DNA of 64,000 bases from Streptomyces noursei (GTDB taxonomy: Bacteria; Actinomycetota; Actinomycetes; Streptomycetales; Streptomycetaceae). Every line of letters begins with the position of its first letter. Positions within the stretch are counted from its first letter, which is position 1. Made by a program: the position numbers and the translations under genes. Shown here one piece after another: positions 41,962 through 50,968 of this stretch. The stretch is from NCBI RefSeq assembly GCF_016917755.1, contig NZ_CP070326.1, positions 5,456,001 to 5,520,000 on the forward strand, read 5' to 3'. The notes beneath the pieces are model-generated. The model was given only the letters and a program-made list of their open reading frames with translations, searched no databases and was not told the DNA's origin.

Positions 41962-42182
41962 CGCACCCGACAGCCCCGCGCAGCGGACCGGCAGCGGCCC
42001 CCCGCCGTCAGGCGGCCCCGCGCCGCGGGCGCGCAAGGCGAACCCCTACGGCGGGGCAGCCGACAACGTGGGCAGCGCGCCAAGCGCAGCGGACCGGCCC
42101 CCGAAGGAGCGCCGTCCGCAGCCATGCGGCATCGTGTGCATGACCAGTCGGCAGGAGGCACAGGCACGAGGAGCGGAGAGAC

Positions 42183-43895
42183 GTGGCGTCGGATCCACCA
42201 CGCGGTAAGGGCAAGGGCAAGGGCAGCGGCATCTCGGAGCCGGCCGGTCTTCCCGAGGACCGCAAGCCGCAGTCGGACGAGGCGCACAGCGCCTTCACGC
42301 CGCCGTTGGGTGTGCCGTTGCCGCCGACGCCCGAAGAGGAGCACCCGACCTCGGAGTTCGCGTTGCCCGAGGGGCTCCGGGCGGAGGCGCCGGCCGAGCC
42401 CGAGGGGTCGGCGTTCGCCCGGCCGGGGGGCGCCACCGGGCAGACCCCGCTGCCGACGTTCACGCCGCCGCACGGCATACCGGTCCTCAGCCTGACCAAG
42501 GAAGCGCCGTGGCAGGACCGGATGCGCACCATGCTGCGGATGCCGATCCACGAGCGACCGGTGCCCGAGCGCGCGGAGCGCACCGAGGAGGAGGGCGGCG
42601 GCCCCGCCGTGCCCCGCGTCCTGGACCTGACGCTGCGTATCGGCGAGATCCTGCTGGCCGGTGGCGAGGGTGCCGAGGACGTCGAGGCGGCGATGTTCGG
42701 TGTGGCGCACGCCTACGGGCTGGAGCGGGTCGAGCCGACCGTCACCTTCACCCTGCTGTCGATCTCGTACCAGCCGTCCCTGGTGGAGGACCCGCTCACC
42801 GCCAGTCGGACGGTGCGGCGGCGCGGCGTGGACTACACCCGGCTGTCGGCCGTTTTCCGGCTGGTGGACGACATCACCTCGGAGGGGATCAGCCTCGAAG
42901 AGGCGTACCGCGGGCTGGCGGAGATCCGCCGTAACCGGCACCCGTACCCGAGCTGGGCGCTGACGGTGTCCTCCGGGCTGCTCTCCGGCGCGGCGAGCAT
43001 GTTGGTCGGCGGCGGGGTGCTGGTGTTCATCGCGGCGGCGATCGGCTCGATGCTCGGCGACCGGCTGGCCTGGTTGGCGTCGGCGCGCGGGCTGCCGGAG
43101 TTCTACCAGTTCGTGGTCGCGGCGATGCCGCCCGCCGGGATGGGGCTGGCCTTCGCCCTGGCCCATTCCAATGTGCAGTCCTCCGCGGTGATCACCGGTG
43201 GGCTGTTCGCCCTGATCCCGGGGCGGGCGCTGGTCGCCAGCGTGCAGGACGGGCTGACCGGTTACTACATCACCGCCTCCGCGCGACTGCTGGAGGTCGG
43301 CTATCTGATCGTCGGCATCGTCGTCGGCGTGCTGTCCGTGCTCTACCTCGGGCTGCAGGCCGATCCCGGTCTGAAGCGGCTCAACCCCGAGCAGGCGCTG
43401 CAGCTGTACAACGAGCCGGTGGTGCAGACCATAGCGTCGATGCTGCTGGCGCTGGCGTTCTGCGTCCTGCTCCAGCAGGAGCGGCACACGGTGGCGTTCG
43501 CGACGCTCAACGGCGGGGTCGCCTGGGTGGTGTACGGGGCGCTGACCGCCACCGCCGGCTTCAACGCGGTGCCCTCCACGGCCATCGCCGCCGGGCTCGT
43601 CGGCCTCTTCGGGCAGTTGCTCTCCCGGTACCGCTACGCCTCCGCGCTGCCCTATGTGACGGCGGCGATCGGCCCGTTGCTCCCTGGTAGCGCGACCTAC
43701 TTCGGGCTGTTGAACTTCGCCCAGGGCAATCTGCTGGAGGGCTTCTCGTCGCTGATCAAGGCCGCCTCGCTGGCGCTGGCGATCGCGGTCGGCGTGAACC
43801 TCGGTGGCGAGGTCGCCCGGCTGTTCCTGCGGGCGCCGCTCGCCGTCGAGCCGGGCGGCGAGCGGCGGGCCGCCAAGCGGACCCGCGGCTTCTAG
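42183..43895 (+). CDS. ThrE-type threonine/serine exporter family protein
   Basis: A 570-aa protein: a ~140-residue Pro/Glu-rich cytoplasmic N-terminus, then the ThrE soluble domain (LDLTLRIGEILLAGGEGAED, VEPTVTFTLLSISYQPSLVE, ISLEEAYRGLAEIRRNRHPY) and about ten membrane helices (SGLLSGAASMLVGGGVLVF, VQSSAVITGGLFALIPGRAL, LPYVTAAIGPLLPGSATYFG). Exports small hydroxy amino acids by proton exchange. GTG 42183 after AGGAGCGGAGAGAC. It marks the left border of the linaridin island. Confidence 0.85.
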   Translation: MASDPPRGKGKGKGSGISEPAGLPEDRKPQSDEAHSAFTPPLGVPLPPTPEEEHPTSEFALPEGLRAEAPAEPEGSAFARPGGATGQTPLPTFTPPHGIPVLSLTKEAPWQDRMRTMLRMPIHERPVPERAERTEEEGGGPAVPRVLDLTLRIGEILLAGGEGAEDVEAAMFGVAHAYGLERVEPTVTFTLLSISYQPSLVEDPLTASRTVRRRGVDYTRLSAVFRLVDDITSEGISLEEAYRGLAEIRRNRHPYPSWALTVSSGLLSGAASMLVGGGVLVFIAAAIGSMLGDRLAWLASARGLPEFYQFVVAAMPPAGMGLAFALAHSNVQSSAVITGGLFALIPGRALVASVQDGLTGYYITASARLLEVGYLIVGIVVGVLSVLYLGLQADPGLKRLNPEQALQLYNEPVVQTIASMLLALAFCVLLQQERHTVAFATLNGGVAWVVYGALTATAGFNAVPSTAIAAGLVGLFGQLLSRYRYASALPYVTAAIGPLLPGSATYFGLLNFAQGNLLEGFSSLIKAASLALAIAVGVNLGGEVARLFLRAPLAVEPGGERRAAKRTRGF

Positions 43896-44267
43896 GACCT
43901 GTCCGGCCCTGGTGCACCGGACGGACCCCCAGGGCCCGTCCGATGCACCAGGGCCGCGTCCGCTGTGTTGGGTGAGTCGATCGCCCCTGGTGCGCAGTGC
44001 GCCGGGGGCTTCGTCCTGCTCACCCGTGAGGGGACCGTGGTGTTCCTTTCGGGCACCGCGCCGAGTGGACAACAAACGCGTTTACTTACGCCGGCCGGGC
44101 CTGCGGGTCATTCGACCGGGCAGGGCGTTCCGGCGAATCAACTTACGAGAAATTTGACGCCGGCGGGTGTGCTAGTTTCGGCCATCTTGACGACGAAACT
44201 CTGAGGTCGGGGCCGTTATCTTGGTCGCGCATCGCCGTGACCGTTGTCAAAACGGGGGGGTGTGCTC
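43896..44267. other. 372-bp region between ThrE gene and linaridin cluster
   Basis: Starts with the hairpin at 43905-43955. No gene follows. From about 44080 the DNA becomes less GC-rich (AACTTACGAGAAATTTGACGC, GTGCTAGTTTCGGCC, CATCTTGACGACGAAACTC), consistent with the promoter of the transporter operon, though no well-spaced -35/-10 pair stands out. Confidence 0.5.
43905..43955 (+). terminator. Long hairpin after ThrE gene
   Basis: GGCCCTGGTGCACCGGACGG (43905-43924) pairs with 43936-43955 with one mismatch and an 11-nt loop, 10 bp after the stop. Confidence 0.75.
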
Positions 44268-46205
44268 ATGGCGAGGCGCGTCGCCAACACGAACCAGAGG
44301 AGCGGGGCCGCGCCCGGCGCCGGCCGGGTGGGGAGTGTCGCCAAGCGGCAGACCGCGCTGCTCGGTACGGGAGTGGCACTGGGGCTGCTGGGGGTCGGAG
44401 CCACGCTCGCCCAGCCGTGGGCCATCGGAAAACTGATCGGGGCGGTGTCCGCGGGAGCGTCGCTGACCGGTTCCATCATCACGGTCGCCGCCCTTTTCTG
44501 CCTGGGTGCTTTCTTTTCCGCGCTCCAGTCCTACGTAATAGGGCGGGCCGGGGAAAATATCGTCTATGACGTCCGGCACGGCCTTGTCGGAAGATTGTTG
44601 CGGGCCGATCTCGCGGAATTCGGTAAATGGCCGCAGGGCGACATCGTCACGCGCACGGTCACCGATACCTCGCTGGTAAAGATCGCCCTCTCGCAGAGCC
44701 TCGCGCAGCTGGTCATCAGCGGCGCCACGACAATCGGCTGCGTCGTGCTGATGTGCACCATCGACCTGTCGCTGATGCTCATCACCCTGGCCAGCCTCGG
44801 CGTCGCCAGCACCCTCGCCATCGTGCTCGCGCGCAAGCTCCGCGGAGCGGCCCTGCAGAACCGTGACGACACCGGCGCGTTCGGCAGCGGCGTCCAGCGC
44901 GTGCTCTCCGCACTGCCCACGGTCAAGGCGTCCCGGGCCGAGCCGCGCGAGACCGCCCGGATCGGCGCGCTGGCCGAGCGGGCGCGGCGCTCGGGGATCC
45001 GGGTCAATGCCTACAACGCCCTGCTGGTCCCCTCGATGAACGTCGGCACCCAGGGGGCACTCGCCGTCGTCGTCGGCGCGGGCATGGCCTGGGTCGCGCG
45101 GGGCGAGATGAGCATGGCCGACCTGACCACGTTCGTCATGTACCTGTTCCAGCTGGTCTCCCCCCTGGTGATGGTCTTCATGGCCATCGGCCAGTTCGTC
45201 CAGGGCCGGGCCGCCATCGAGCGGGTCGACAAGCTCGCCGGCCTGCCCCAGGAGGGCGGCGGGGCGGCGGACGCGGGACAGGGCCTCGCACCGACCGGGC
45301 CGCTGCCCGCGCACCACCCCGCGATCGAGTTCCACGACGTGCGCTTCGGCTACCGGCGCGGAGAGCCGGCGGCCGTGACGCAGGTGCTGCACGGCGTCTC
45401 GCTCAGCGTGCCGGCGCGCGGGCTGACGGCGGTGGTCGGGCCCTCGGGCGCCGGCAAGACCACCCTGTTCCAACTGATCGAACGCTTCTACCGGGTGGAC
45501 GGCGGTCGCGTGCTGCTCGGAGGGCGGGACGTCGAGGGGCTGCCGCTGGAGACGCTGCGCGGGCTGGTGGGCTACGTCCAGCAGGACAGCGCCGCCATGC
45601 GGGGCACCGTCCGGGAGAACCTCACCTACGCCCAACCGCACGCCAGCGAGGACGACATCCGAGAAGCGCTGGAGATGGCCGGTCTCGGCGCCGTGGTCGC
45701 CGGGCTCCCCCAGGGGCTGGAGACCGAACTCGGCGACCAGGGCAGCGGATTGTCCGGCGGCCAGCGCCAGCGCCTGTGCATCGCCCGCACGCTGCTGCAG
45801 AAGCCCGCGGTCATGCTGCTGGACGAGGCCACCTCCCACCTCGACTCCGACTCGGAGCGGGCCTTCCGCGACGTGCTGCGCCGGGTCTCCCGGCAGTGCG
45901 CGGTGATCGCCATCGCCCACCGCATCTCCACGGTGATCGACGCCGAGAAGATCGTGGTGCTGGAGGACGGCCGGGTCCGGGCCACCGGCGTGCACCGGGA
46001 CCTGATGGAGAACGACGCGCTGTACCGGCGGCTGGCCGGCTCACAACTGCACGCCGAGTCCGGCCCCGCCGCCACGGCGGGCGACCGGGCGCGCGGGGAA
46101 CCGGGGGCGGGACCGCTCCCGTCCGCGGTCGGCCGGCCCCCGTGGGGCGGCCTCAACGAGCAGACGGTGCGGCTTCGGCCCATCGGGATCGAGGAGCAGT
46201 GGTGA
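44268..46205 (+). CDS. linT: ABC exporter, fused membrane and ATPase domains (linaridin T-type)
   Basis: A 645-aa half-transporter. Six membrane helices lie in residues ~30-320 (QTALLGTGVALGLLGVGATL to VMYLFQLVSPLVMVFMAIGQ); the nucleotide-binding domain has Walker A GPSGAGKTT (Lys397), signature LSGGQ (495-499) and Walker B VMLLDEATSHLD with the switch His in AIAHR. There is no N-terminal C39 peptidase domain, so it exports without cleaving. ATG 44268 behind GGGGGGG. Its stop overlaps the next start (GTGA). As in cypemycin-type clusters, it likely exports the mature peptide. Confidence 0.85.
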   Translation: MARRVANTNQRSGAAPGAGRVGSVAKRQTALLGTGVALGLLGVGATLAQPWAIGKLIGAVSAGASLTGSIITVAALFCLGAFFSALQSYVIGRAGENIVYDVRHGLVGRLLRADLAEFGKWPQGDIVTRTVTDTSLVKIALSQSLAQLVISGATTIGCVVLMCTIDLSLMLITLASLGVASTLAIVLARKLRGAALQNRDDTGAFGSGVQRVLSALPTVKASRAEPRETARIGALAERARRSGIRVNAYNALLVPSMNVGTQGALAVVVGAGMAWVARGEMSMADLTTFVMYLFQLVSPLVMVFMAIGQFVQGRAAIERVDKLAGLPQEGGGAADAGQGLAPTGPLPAHHPAIEFHDVRFGYRRGEPAAVTQVLHGVSLSVPARGLTAVVGPSGAGKTTLFQLIERFYRVDGGRVLLGGRDVEGLPLETLRGLVGYVQQDSAAMRGTVRENLTYAQPHASEDDIREALEMAGLGAVVAGLPQGLETELGDQGSGLSGGQRQRLCIARTLLQKPAVMLLDEATSHLDSDSERAFRDVLRRVSRQCAVIAIAHRISTVIDAEKIVVLEDGRVRATGVHRDLMENDALYRRLAGSQLHAESGPAATAGDRARGEPGAGPLPSAVGRPPWGGLNEQTVRLRPIGIEEQW

Positions 46206-47686
46206 ACAGCACCGATGTGGCGATCGTCGGCACCGGCCCCAACGGCCTGGCGGCCGGCGTGGTCCTGGCCCGGGCCGGCCTGAGGGTGGAGCTCTACGAA
46301 GCGGCCGAGACCATCGGCGGCGGGCTGCGCACCGCGTCGCTCTTCGACACCGGCGTCGTGCACGACATCTGCTCCGCCGTCCATCCGATGGCCGCCGCCT
46401 CCCCGTTCTTCCGGGCGTTCGACCTGGCGGCCCGTGGGGTCGAGCTGCTGCACCCCGAGATCAGCTACGCCCATCCGCTGGACGGGGGCCGTGCCGCCCT
46501 GGCGTACCGCTCGCTGGCGGACACCTGCGCGCACCTGGGCCCCGACGGCCCGCGCTGGCGGCGGCTGATGGGCCCGCTGCTGGAGCACAGCGAGGCCGTC
46601 GTCGACCTGATCCTCTCCGGGCAGCGCAGCCTGCCGCGGGACCCCGCCGCCGCCCTGCTGCTGGCCGGCCGGGTGGCGGTCCACGGCACCCGGCTCGGCG
46701 CGGCGTACTTCCAGGGCGAGGAGGCGGCGGCCCTGCTCACCGGTGTCGCCGCGCACGCGGTCGGCAAGCTGCCCAGTTTCGCGGGCGGCGCGGTGGCCAT
46801 GCTGCTGGGACACCTCGCACACGGGACGGGGTGGCCGCTGCCGCGCGGGGGCAGCGGCCGGATCGCGGAGGCGATGGCCCGGGACATCGCCGCGCACGGC
46901 GGCGTCTTCCACACCGGTCACCCGGTGACGGACCTGGCGGAACTCCGCGGCGCGCGGGCGGTGTTGCTCGACACCAGCCCCAAGGGCTTCCTGGCCCTCG
47001 CGGGCGACCGGCTGCCGCGGTCCTACGCGCGCGGCCTCGCGCGCTTCCGCTACGGTCCAGGCGCGGCCAAGGTCGACTTCCTGGTCTCCGAGCCGATCCC
47101 CTGGTCCGATCCCGCCGTGGGCCGCGCCGGGACGGTCCATCTGGGCGGTACCCACGCCGAGATGGTCCGGCAGGAGACGAAGAACGCGCGCCGGGTGCGG
47201 ACCCGGGAACCGTTCGTCCTCCTGGTGGACCCCGCGGTGGCCGATCCGGGGCGCGCGCTGCCCGGGAAGCGCCCGGTGTGGGCGTACGCGCACGTGCCGA
47301 ACGGTGATCCCACCGATCCCCACGCGTTGGTACGCGCGCGCATCGAGCGCTACGCCCCGGGGTTCGGGGACACGGTCCTCGCCCACCGCTCGGTGCCCGC
47401 CGCCTCGTACGAGACGTACAACCCCAACTACGTCGGCGGCGACATCGGTTCGGGCGCGATGACGCTGTACCAGAGCCTGGCACGGCCCGTCCCCCGCTTC
47501 GACCCCTACCGCACCCCGCTGCCCGGGGTCTTCCTGTGTTCCTCGGCCACCCCTCCGGGGCCCAGTGTGCACGGCATGTCCGGTTATCTGGCGGCTGTTT
47601 CCGCATTGCGGCATTGTTTCAGGACATATGACATACCCGACGTGGGTCCGAAGTCCGCGCTATTGACGGGTGCATGTCCGCGTTAA
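46202..47686 (+). CDS. linE: FAD-dependent phytoene-desaturase-like oxidoreductase (linaridin E-type)
   Basis: A 494-aa flavoprotein. The dinucleotide-binding VAIVGTGPNGLAAGVVLARA (Gly10, 12, 15) and ELYEAAETIGGGLRT follow the CrtI/amine-oxidase pattern; the C-terminal GVFLCSSATPPGPSVHGMSG is the FAD-closing motif. Carotenoid genes are absent from the window, and phytoene-desaturase-like proteins are reported in non-AviCys linaridin clusters, so the substrate is probably the peptide. GTG 46202 overlaps the transporter stop by 4 bp. Reaction unknown. Confidence 0.75.
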   Translation: MNSTDVAIVGTGPNGLAAGVVLARAGLRVELYEAAETIGGGLRTASLFDTGVVHDICSAVHPMAAASPFFRAFDLAARGVELLHPEISYAHPLDGGRAALAYRSLADTCAHLGPDGPRWRRLMGPLLEHSEAVVDLILSGQRSLPRDPAAALLLAGRVAVHGTRLGAAYFQGEEAAALLTGVAAHAVGKLPSFAGGAVAMLLGHLAHGTGWPLPRGGSGRIAEAMARDIAAHGGVFHTGHPVTDLAELRGARAVLLDTSPKGFLALAGDRLPRSYARGLARFRYGPGAAKVDFLVSEPIPWSDPAVGRAGTVHLGGTHAEMVRQETKNARRVRTREPFVLLVDPAVADPGRALPGKRPVWAYAHVPNGDPTDPHALVRARIERYAPGFGDTVLAHRSVPAASYETYNPNYVGGDIGSGAMTLYQSLARPVPRFDPYRTPLPGVFLCSSATPPGPSVHGMSGYLAAVSALRHCFRTYDIPDVGPKSALLTGACPR

Positions 47687-48150
47687 AGCGGCGACAACTT
47701 TCACTTCCGCCGTCAATCAATGCCCAACTCTTCGGGTCTTCCCGAGTCGTGCACGACGGCGCGGGACAAGGCAGGACGGGGTATGGCCCGGAACGGCGGT
47801 ATAGACCAGGGTGGTTGGAGGCATCCGGGCCCGTGGTGCGGGGCAATCCAGACGTGCGTCGGACAGCAATCGTCCGGCCCGGAAGCTTTGCCTCCTTGTG
47901 GTATCGCACGTATTCACTGGCGCCCATCGCGATGTATATGATGGACTCACACGACATAACCTGAAGTTCCCCACACTTCGTTGAGGCGTTTCCACTGGAT
48001 CGACAGGCGCTGCTGGTCTGACCAACCATGCGCAACGACTGCGGTTTCACCTGCGGTCGTGTTGGCCTATGACGTCCTTCCTTGCTCCGGCTCTTCGGCT
48101 TCACGGCGGCCCCCTAGGGATCGAATGTGGGGACAAAGTGAGGGAGTTCG
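47687..48150. other. 464-bp intergenic region inside the linaridin cluster
   Basis: No gene I can support. The DNA is less GC-rich than its neighbours (TTGTGGTATCGCACGTATTCAC near 47897; ATGTATATGATGGACTC near 47932), consistent with regulatory sequence splitting the cluster into two transcription units. A short frame from 47674 has no ribosome site or recognisable motif. GAGGGAG precedes the methyltransferase start. Confidence 0.5.
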
Positions 48151-48909
48151 GTGACTAACGGGGTTGAAGACATCGGCTATGGGCGACAGTTCGCCGGCTG
48201 GTACGACAGGCTGATACCGGACGACGAAGTCACCGCCGAGGCGGTGAAGGGGCTACTGGCCCTCCATCCCGCCCCTGAGGCGGGGACGATCGAACTCGGC
48301 GTCGGCACGGGGCGGATCGCTGTCCCGCTTTCCGAGAGCGTCGGCAGGGTGACCGGTGTGGACTCCTCACCGGAGATGCTGGACGCGATGCGCGTCAAAC
48401 TGAAGGAGCGTGGAGACGTCACCCCCGTCCACGGTGACATCCGCAGCTATACCTCGGATTCCCGTTACGGGCTGGTGTATTGCGTCTGTGCGACGCTATC
48501 GCTGCTGCACACCCCCGAGGACCAGCTACTGGCCGTCCGGCGCGCGGCCGACCTTCTCGCCCCCGGCGGCAGGCTGGTGATCGAGACGCACAACAAGCCG
48601 CCGATCCTGGAGCTCCACGAGGGGCGCAAGCGCACCACGTATTTCGTCCCCTATCCGGAGCCCGGCACGGGCGTGCAGACCCATTCGACGCTGCTCGACG
48701 GCGACCTCTGGCACTGCTCGCACATTCTGTACCAGGCCGACGGCACCACCCGGGTGGGCAGCGAACTCACCCGGCTGACCACCCCCGAAGAGATCGACGC
48801 ATACGCCCGCGCGGCCGGCTTGGAGCCCGAGACCCACCTTTCTCGGTGGGACGGCACCCCCTATAACGAACAGTCACCCATGTTCGTCTGCTGCTACGTC
48901 AAGTCCTGA
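48151..48909 (+). CDS. linM: SAM-dependent methyltransferase (linaridin M-type)
   Basis: A 252-aa class I methyltransferase: motif I TIELGVGTGRIAVPL (Glu48, Gly50, 52, 54), GVDSSPEMLDAMR, VYCVCATLSLLHTPEDQLLA and LLAPGGRLVIETHNKPP. In cypemycin the equivalent CypM dimethylates the N-terminal alpha-amine of the peptide; the same role is inferred here. GTG 48151 after TGAGGGAG. Confidence 0.8.
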   Translation: MTNGVEDIGYGRQFAGWYDRLIPDDEVTAEAVKGLLALHPAPEAGTIELGVGTGRIAVPLSESVGRVTGVDSSPEMLDAMRVKLKERGDVTPVHGDIRSYTSDSRYGLVYCVCATLSLLHTPEDQLLAVRRAADLLAPGGRLVIETHNKPPILELHEGRKRTTYFVPYPEPGTGVQTHSTLLDGDLWHCSHILYQADGTTRVGSELTRLTTPEEIDAYARAAGLEPETHLSRWDGTPYNEQSPMFVCCYVKS

Positions 48910-48947
48910 GCGCACACAGGAAAGCGGAACACAGAAGGGGGCCACAG

Positions 48948-49295
48948 GTGGGACGACCGCCGATTTTGCCGGCAGACAAGAAACTCGGGCTCCTGGTGAG
49001 AGTGATGAGTGGTCAACTGACCGCGGCCGAAGCGGCACGGGAAGTCGGAGTCTCCGAGCAATCCGTATCGAACTGGCGCAGACAGTTTATTGAGGGAGCC
49101 CGTAACGGCCTGGCCGGCGAGAGTGGAAAGGACTCCGAGGAGGCGTCCAGGATCGCCGAGCTCACTCAGGAAAACGCGATGCTCAAGGCCACAATAGGCG
49201 AGCTGTATATGGAGCTCCGGAAGTCCGGGCGGGGCACACCCGGCCGCGTTCCGCAGCCCTGCGGGAAGACACGCCCGGCCCGGCGGGTCAACTAA
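48948..49295 (+). CDS. Transposase-derived HTH protein, possible regulator
   Basis: A 115-aa protein like the OrfA half of IS3-type transposases: helix-turn-helix LLVRVMSGQLTAAEAAREVG, VSEQSVSNWRRQFIEGARNG, then a leucine-zipper-like IAELTQENAMLKATIGELYM. No OrfB catalytic partner or terminal inverted repeats are nearby, and it sits in line within the biosynthetic genes behind AGAAGGGGG. It may be a domesticated DNA-binding regulator; alternatively it is an IS remnant. Confidence 0.6.
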   Translation: MGRPPILPADKKLGLLVRVMSGQLTAAEAAREVGVSEQSVSNWRRQFIEGARNGLAGESGKDSEEASRIAELTQENAMLKATIGELYMELRKSGRGTPGRVPQPCGKTRPARRVN

Positions 49296-49367
49296 CTCAT
49301 TATTTGACCCCGGCATCCGGTGTTAGTGTCGGGGATATCAGCCACTTGAAATCACGGGGGAGGGATT

Positions 49368-50390
49368 GTGGCGTCTTTGGAGCGCCAATTCGCCGTGGGC
49401 ATAGCTGGTTTGGCCGGTGCGAGCCTGCTGACCGGTGCGGTAATGCGATTCACGGGGAAACGCGAACGTGCGCGTCGCTACCTGATGCACGAGAGGCCGG
49501 ACGGCAGCCTCGTGGAGGTCGACGTCAGCATTCCTTCTCAGGCCCGGCGCGTCGTCCTGCTCGACAACGGGCTGGGCGCGCCGCACGAATACTGGGACTG
49601 GGTGTGCGACGCGCTTCCCGCGGACATGGGGTACGTGCGGTTCAACCGCCCCGGCTACGGACTCAGCACACCCGTCGCCCAGTACGGTCTGCACCGGCAC
49701 TACGCGCTGTTGCAGGAATTGCGTGACACCTATGTCCCCGGTCTCCCGGTCGTCCTGGCCGGCCATTCCCTGGGCGGGTACTTCGTCGCGGCCTATGCCT
49801 CGCGCCATCCGGGCGCGCTGGAGGGCGTGAGCGCGGTGGTCATGATCGACGCCACCGAGGTGACCAGCCTGCGCCACTCGCGCCGCACCGACATCGACCG
49901 GTGGGCGCGCCAGTCGCTGGTGATGGAGCAGGCGTACGCCTGGGCGGGCCTGTCGGCCTTCCGCCCGGCCAAGAACGTGAACCAGCAGTACCGTCCGGAG
50001 ATCAACCGCAGCTACACCGCGTTCCTGACGAACCCCTGCTCCTGGGCCACGGCCCACCGGGAGTACCGGGACGCCATGACGTACCCGGAACTGACCGACC
50101 TGGACTGCCCGTTGACCGTGGTCACGGCGGAGAACAACGTCGGCGACAACACCATGCACCACGCCGTCCAGGCCCGCTTGGCCGCCATCTCGAAGCGGTC
50201 CCGGCACCACTTCATCGAGGGCTCGGACCACGAATCCGCGCTCGCCGTGCCGGACCACGCCCGACAGGTGGCGGAGGTGATCGCGGGCGAACCGCCCACC
50301 GGGCGGACCGACCCGGAGCGGCGGCAGACCGCCACGAAGGACCGGCCGGCCGCGGTGCGCGACACGGAGCGGGAGGAGGAACTGACGTGA
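49368..50390 (+). CDS. linH: Membrane-anchored alpha/beta hydrolase (linaridin H-type)
   Basis: A 340-aa hydrolase-fold protein with an N-terminal hydrophobic anchor (FAVGIAGLAGASLLTGAVM, residues ~8-26). Nucleophile elbow VLAGHSLGGYFVAAYAS (Ser134) and a late IEGSDHESALAVPDHARQ provide a likely His. Linaridin clusters consistently contain such a membrane-associated hydrolase-like protein, needed for maturation. GTG 49368 behind GGGGGAGGG; stop overlaps the next start (GTGA). Confidence 0.75.
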   Translation: MASLERQFAVGIAGLAGASLLTGAVMRFTGKRERARRYLMHERPDGSLVEVDVSIPSQARRVVLLDNGLGAPHEYWDWVCDALPADMGYVRFNRPGYGLSTPVAQYGLHRHYALLQELRDTYVPGLPVVLAGHSLGGYFVAAYASRHPGALEGVSAVVMIDATEVTSLRHSRRTDIDRWARQSLVMEQAYAWAGLSAFRPAKNVNQQYRPEINRSYTAFLTNPCSWATAHREYRDAMTYPELTDLDCPLTVVTAENNVGDNTMHHAVQARLAAISKRSRHHFIEGSDHESALAVPDHARQVAEVIAGEPPTGRTDPERRQTATKDRPAAVRDTEREEELT

Positions 50391-50968
50391 ATGTGAACAC
50401 GGAACGCCTGAAAACGGCCGTCGTCACGGCCTCGATCGCCGCCTGGCTGGTGGCGACGGCGGCCGGGCAGCTGCCCGAGAACCGCTTCGACAACCTCCTG
50501 CGGCGCGGGCGGTGGCAGATCCCGGTCCCCAACTGGCGCTTCTTCGGCCCGAACCCCGGGGTCAAGGACAACCACCTGCTCTACCGGGACATCACCGACG
50601 GCAGGCCCGGCGACTGGACGGAGGTGGAGATCACCCGCGACCGGCCCTGGTACGCCCTGGTCTGGAACGCCCGCAACCGTTGCCCCAAGGCCCTGTTCGA
50701 CGCGAGCCAGGACACCATCTCCCGCTCGGTGGCCTTCGGGCCGGAACTCCGCCTGGTGACACTGGGCTCCGGATACCAGCTGCTCTCCCGCTACATCCAG
50801 CGCCACCTGCCGCACGCCGAGGGCGCCTCGCACAGCCAGTTCATGCTGATGCAGTCGTACCTCAACGCCCCCGGCGACCGGCAGATCAACCCCGTCTTCG
50901 TCTCCGTGGAATTCCCGCTGACCGAAGACGCCACGCCTGACGCGGCCGCATTCCCGCTGGCCGCGTAG
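50387..50968 (+). CDS. Small membrane-anchored protein of linaridin cluster
   Basis: A 193-aa protein: one N-terminal membrane helix (LKTAVVTASIAAWLVATAAG) and a soluble domain with PNWRFFGPNPGVKDNHLLYR, RNRCPKALFDASQDTISRSV and SQFMLMQSYLNAPGDRQINP. I do not recognise an enzyme motif. The WRFFGPNPG..D.HLLYRD segment recalls proteins encoded beside HTTM/gamma-carboxylase-like genes. It is translationally coupled to the hydrolase and lies directly before the precursor gene, so the two may act as a membrane complex on the peptide. Confidence 0.65.
   Translation: MNVNTERLKTAVVTASIAAWLVATAAGQLPENRFDNLLRRGRWQIPVPNWRFFGPNPGVKDNHLLYRDITDGRPGDWTEVEITRDRPWYALVWNARNRCPKALFDASQDTISRSVAFGPELRLVTLGSGYQLLSRYIQRHLPHAEGASHSQFMLMQSYLNAPGDRQINPVFVSVEFPLTEDATPDAAAFPLAA

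Larger units (their letters stand above)
41566..42087. repeat. ~520-bp imperfect inverted repeat with nested hairpins
   Basis: The two halves are mostly reverse complements about a centre near 41825: outer arms GCGCTTGGCGTGCATCCCAC and its counterpart ending GTGGGCAGCGCGCCAAGCGC; then GTAGGGGTTCGCC against GGCGAACCCCTAC; CCGCTGCGCGGGGC against its complement; CTCCCGTTGGTGGGTGGG against CCCACCCACCCACGGGAG; GTGGTCCCCTG against CAGGGGACCAC. Two smaller hairpins lie inside, one in each half. No protein gene is evident on either strand. It could be a miniature mobile element, a long structured RNA or a transcription barrier between dedA and thrE. Confidence 0.8.

Noticed and set aside
41550..44075. 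An 841-codon leftward frame spanning the inverted repeat and the ThrE gene
   Set aside because: Antisense shadow of a clear ThrE-type gene; the part over the repeat is palindromic DNA with no protein motif.
44247..47614. Two long leftward frames antisense to the ABC exporter and the flavoprotein
   Set aside because: No ribosome sites or domains; the sense genes have complete Walker and FAD motifs.
47674..47964. Extra 96-codon gene between the flavoprotein and methyltransferase genes
   Set aside because: It overlaps the end of the flavoprotein gene, lacks a ribosome site and has no recognisable domain; treated as regulatory intergenic DNA.
48948..49295. Active insertion sequence
   Set aside because: Only an OrfA-like protein; no transposase catalytic domain, terminal inverted repeats or target duplication visible.
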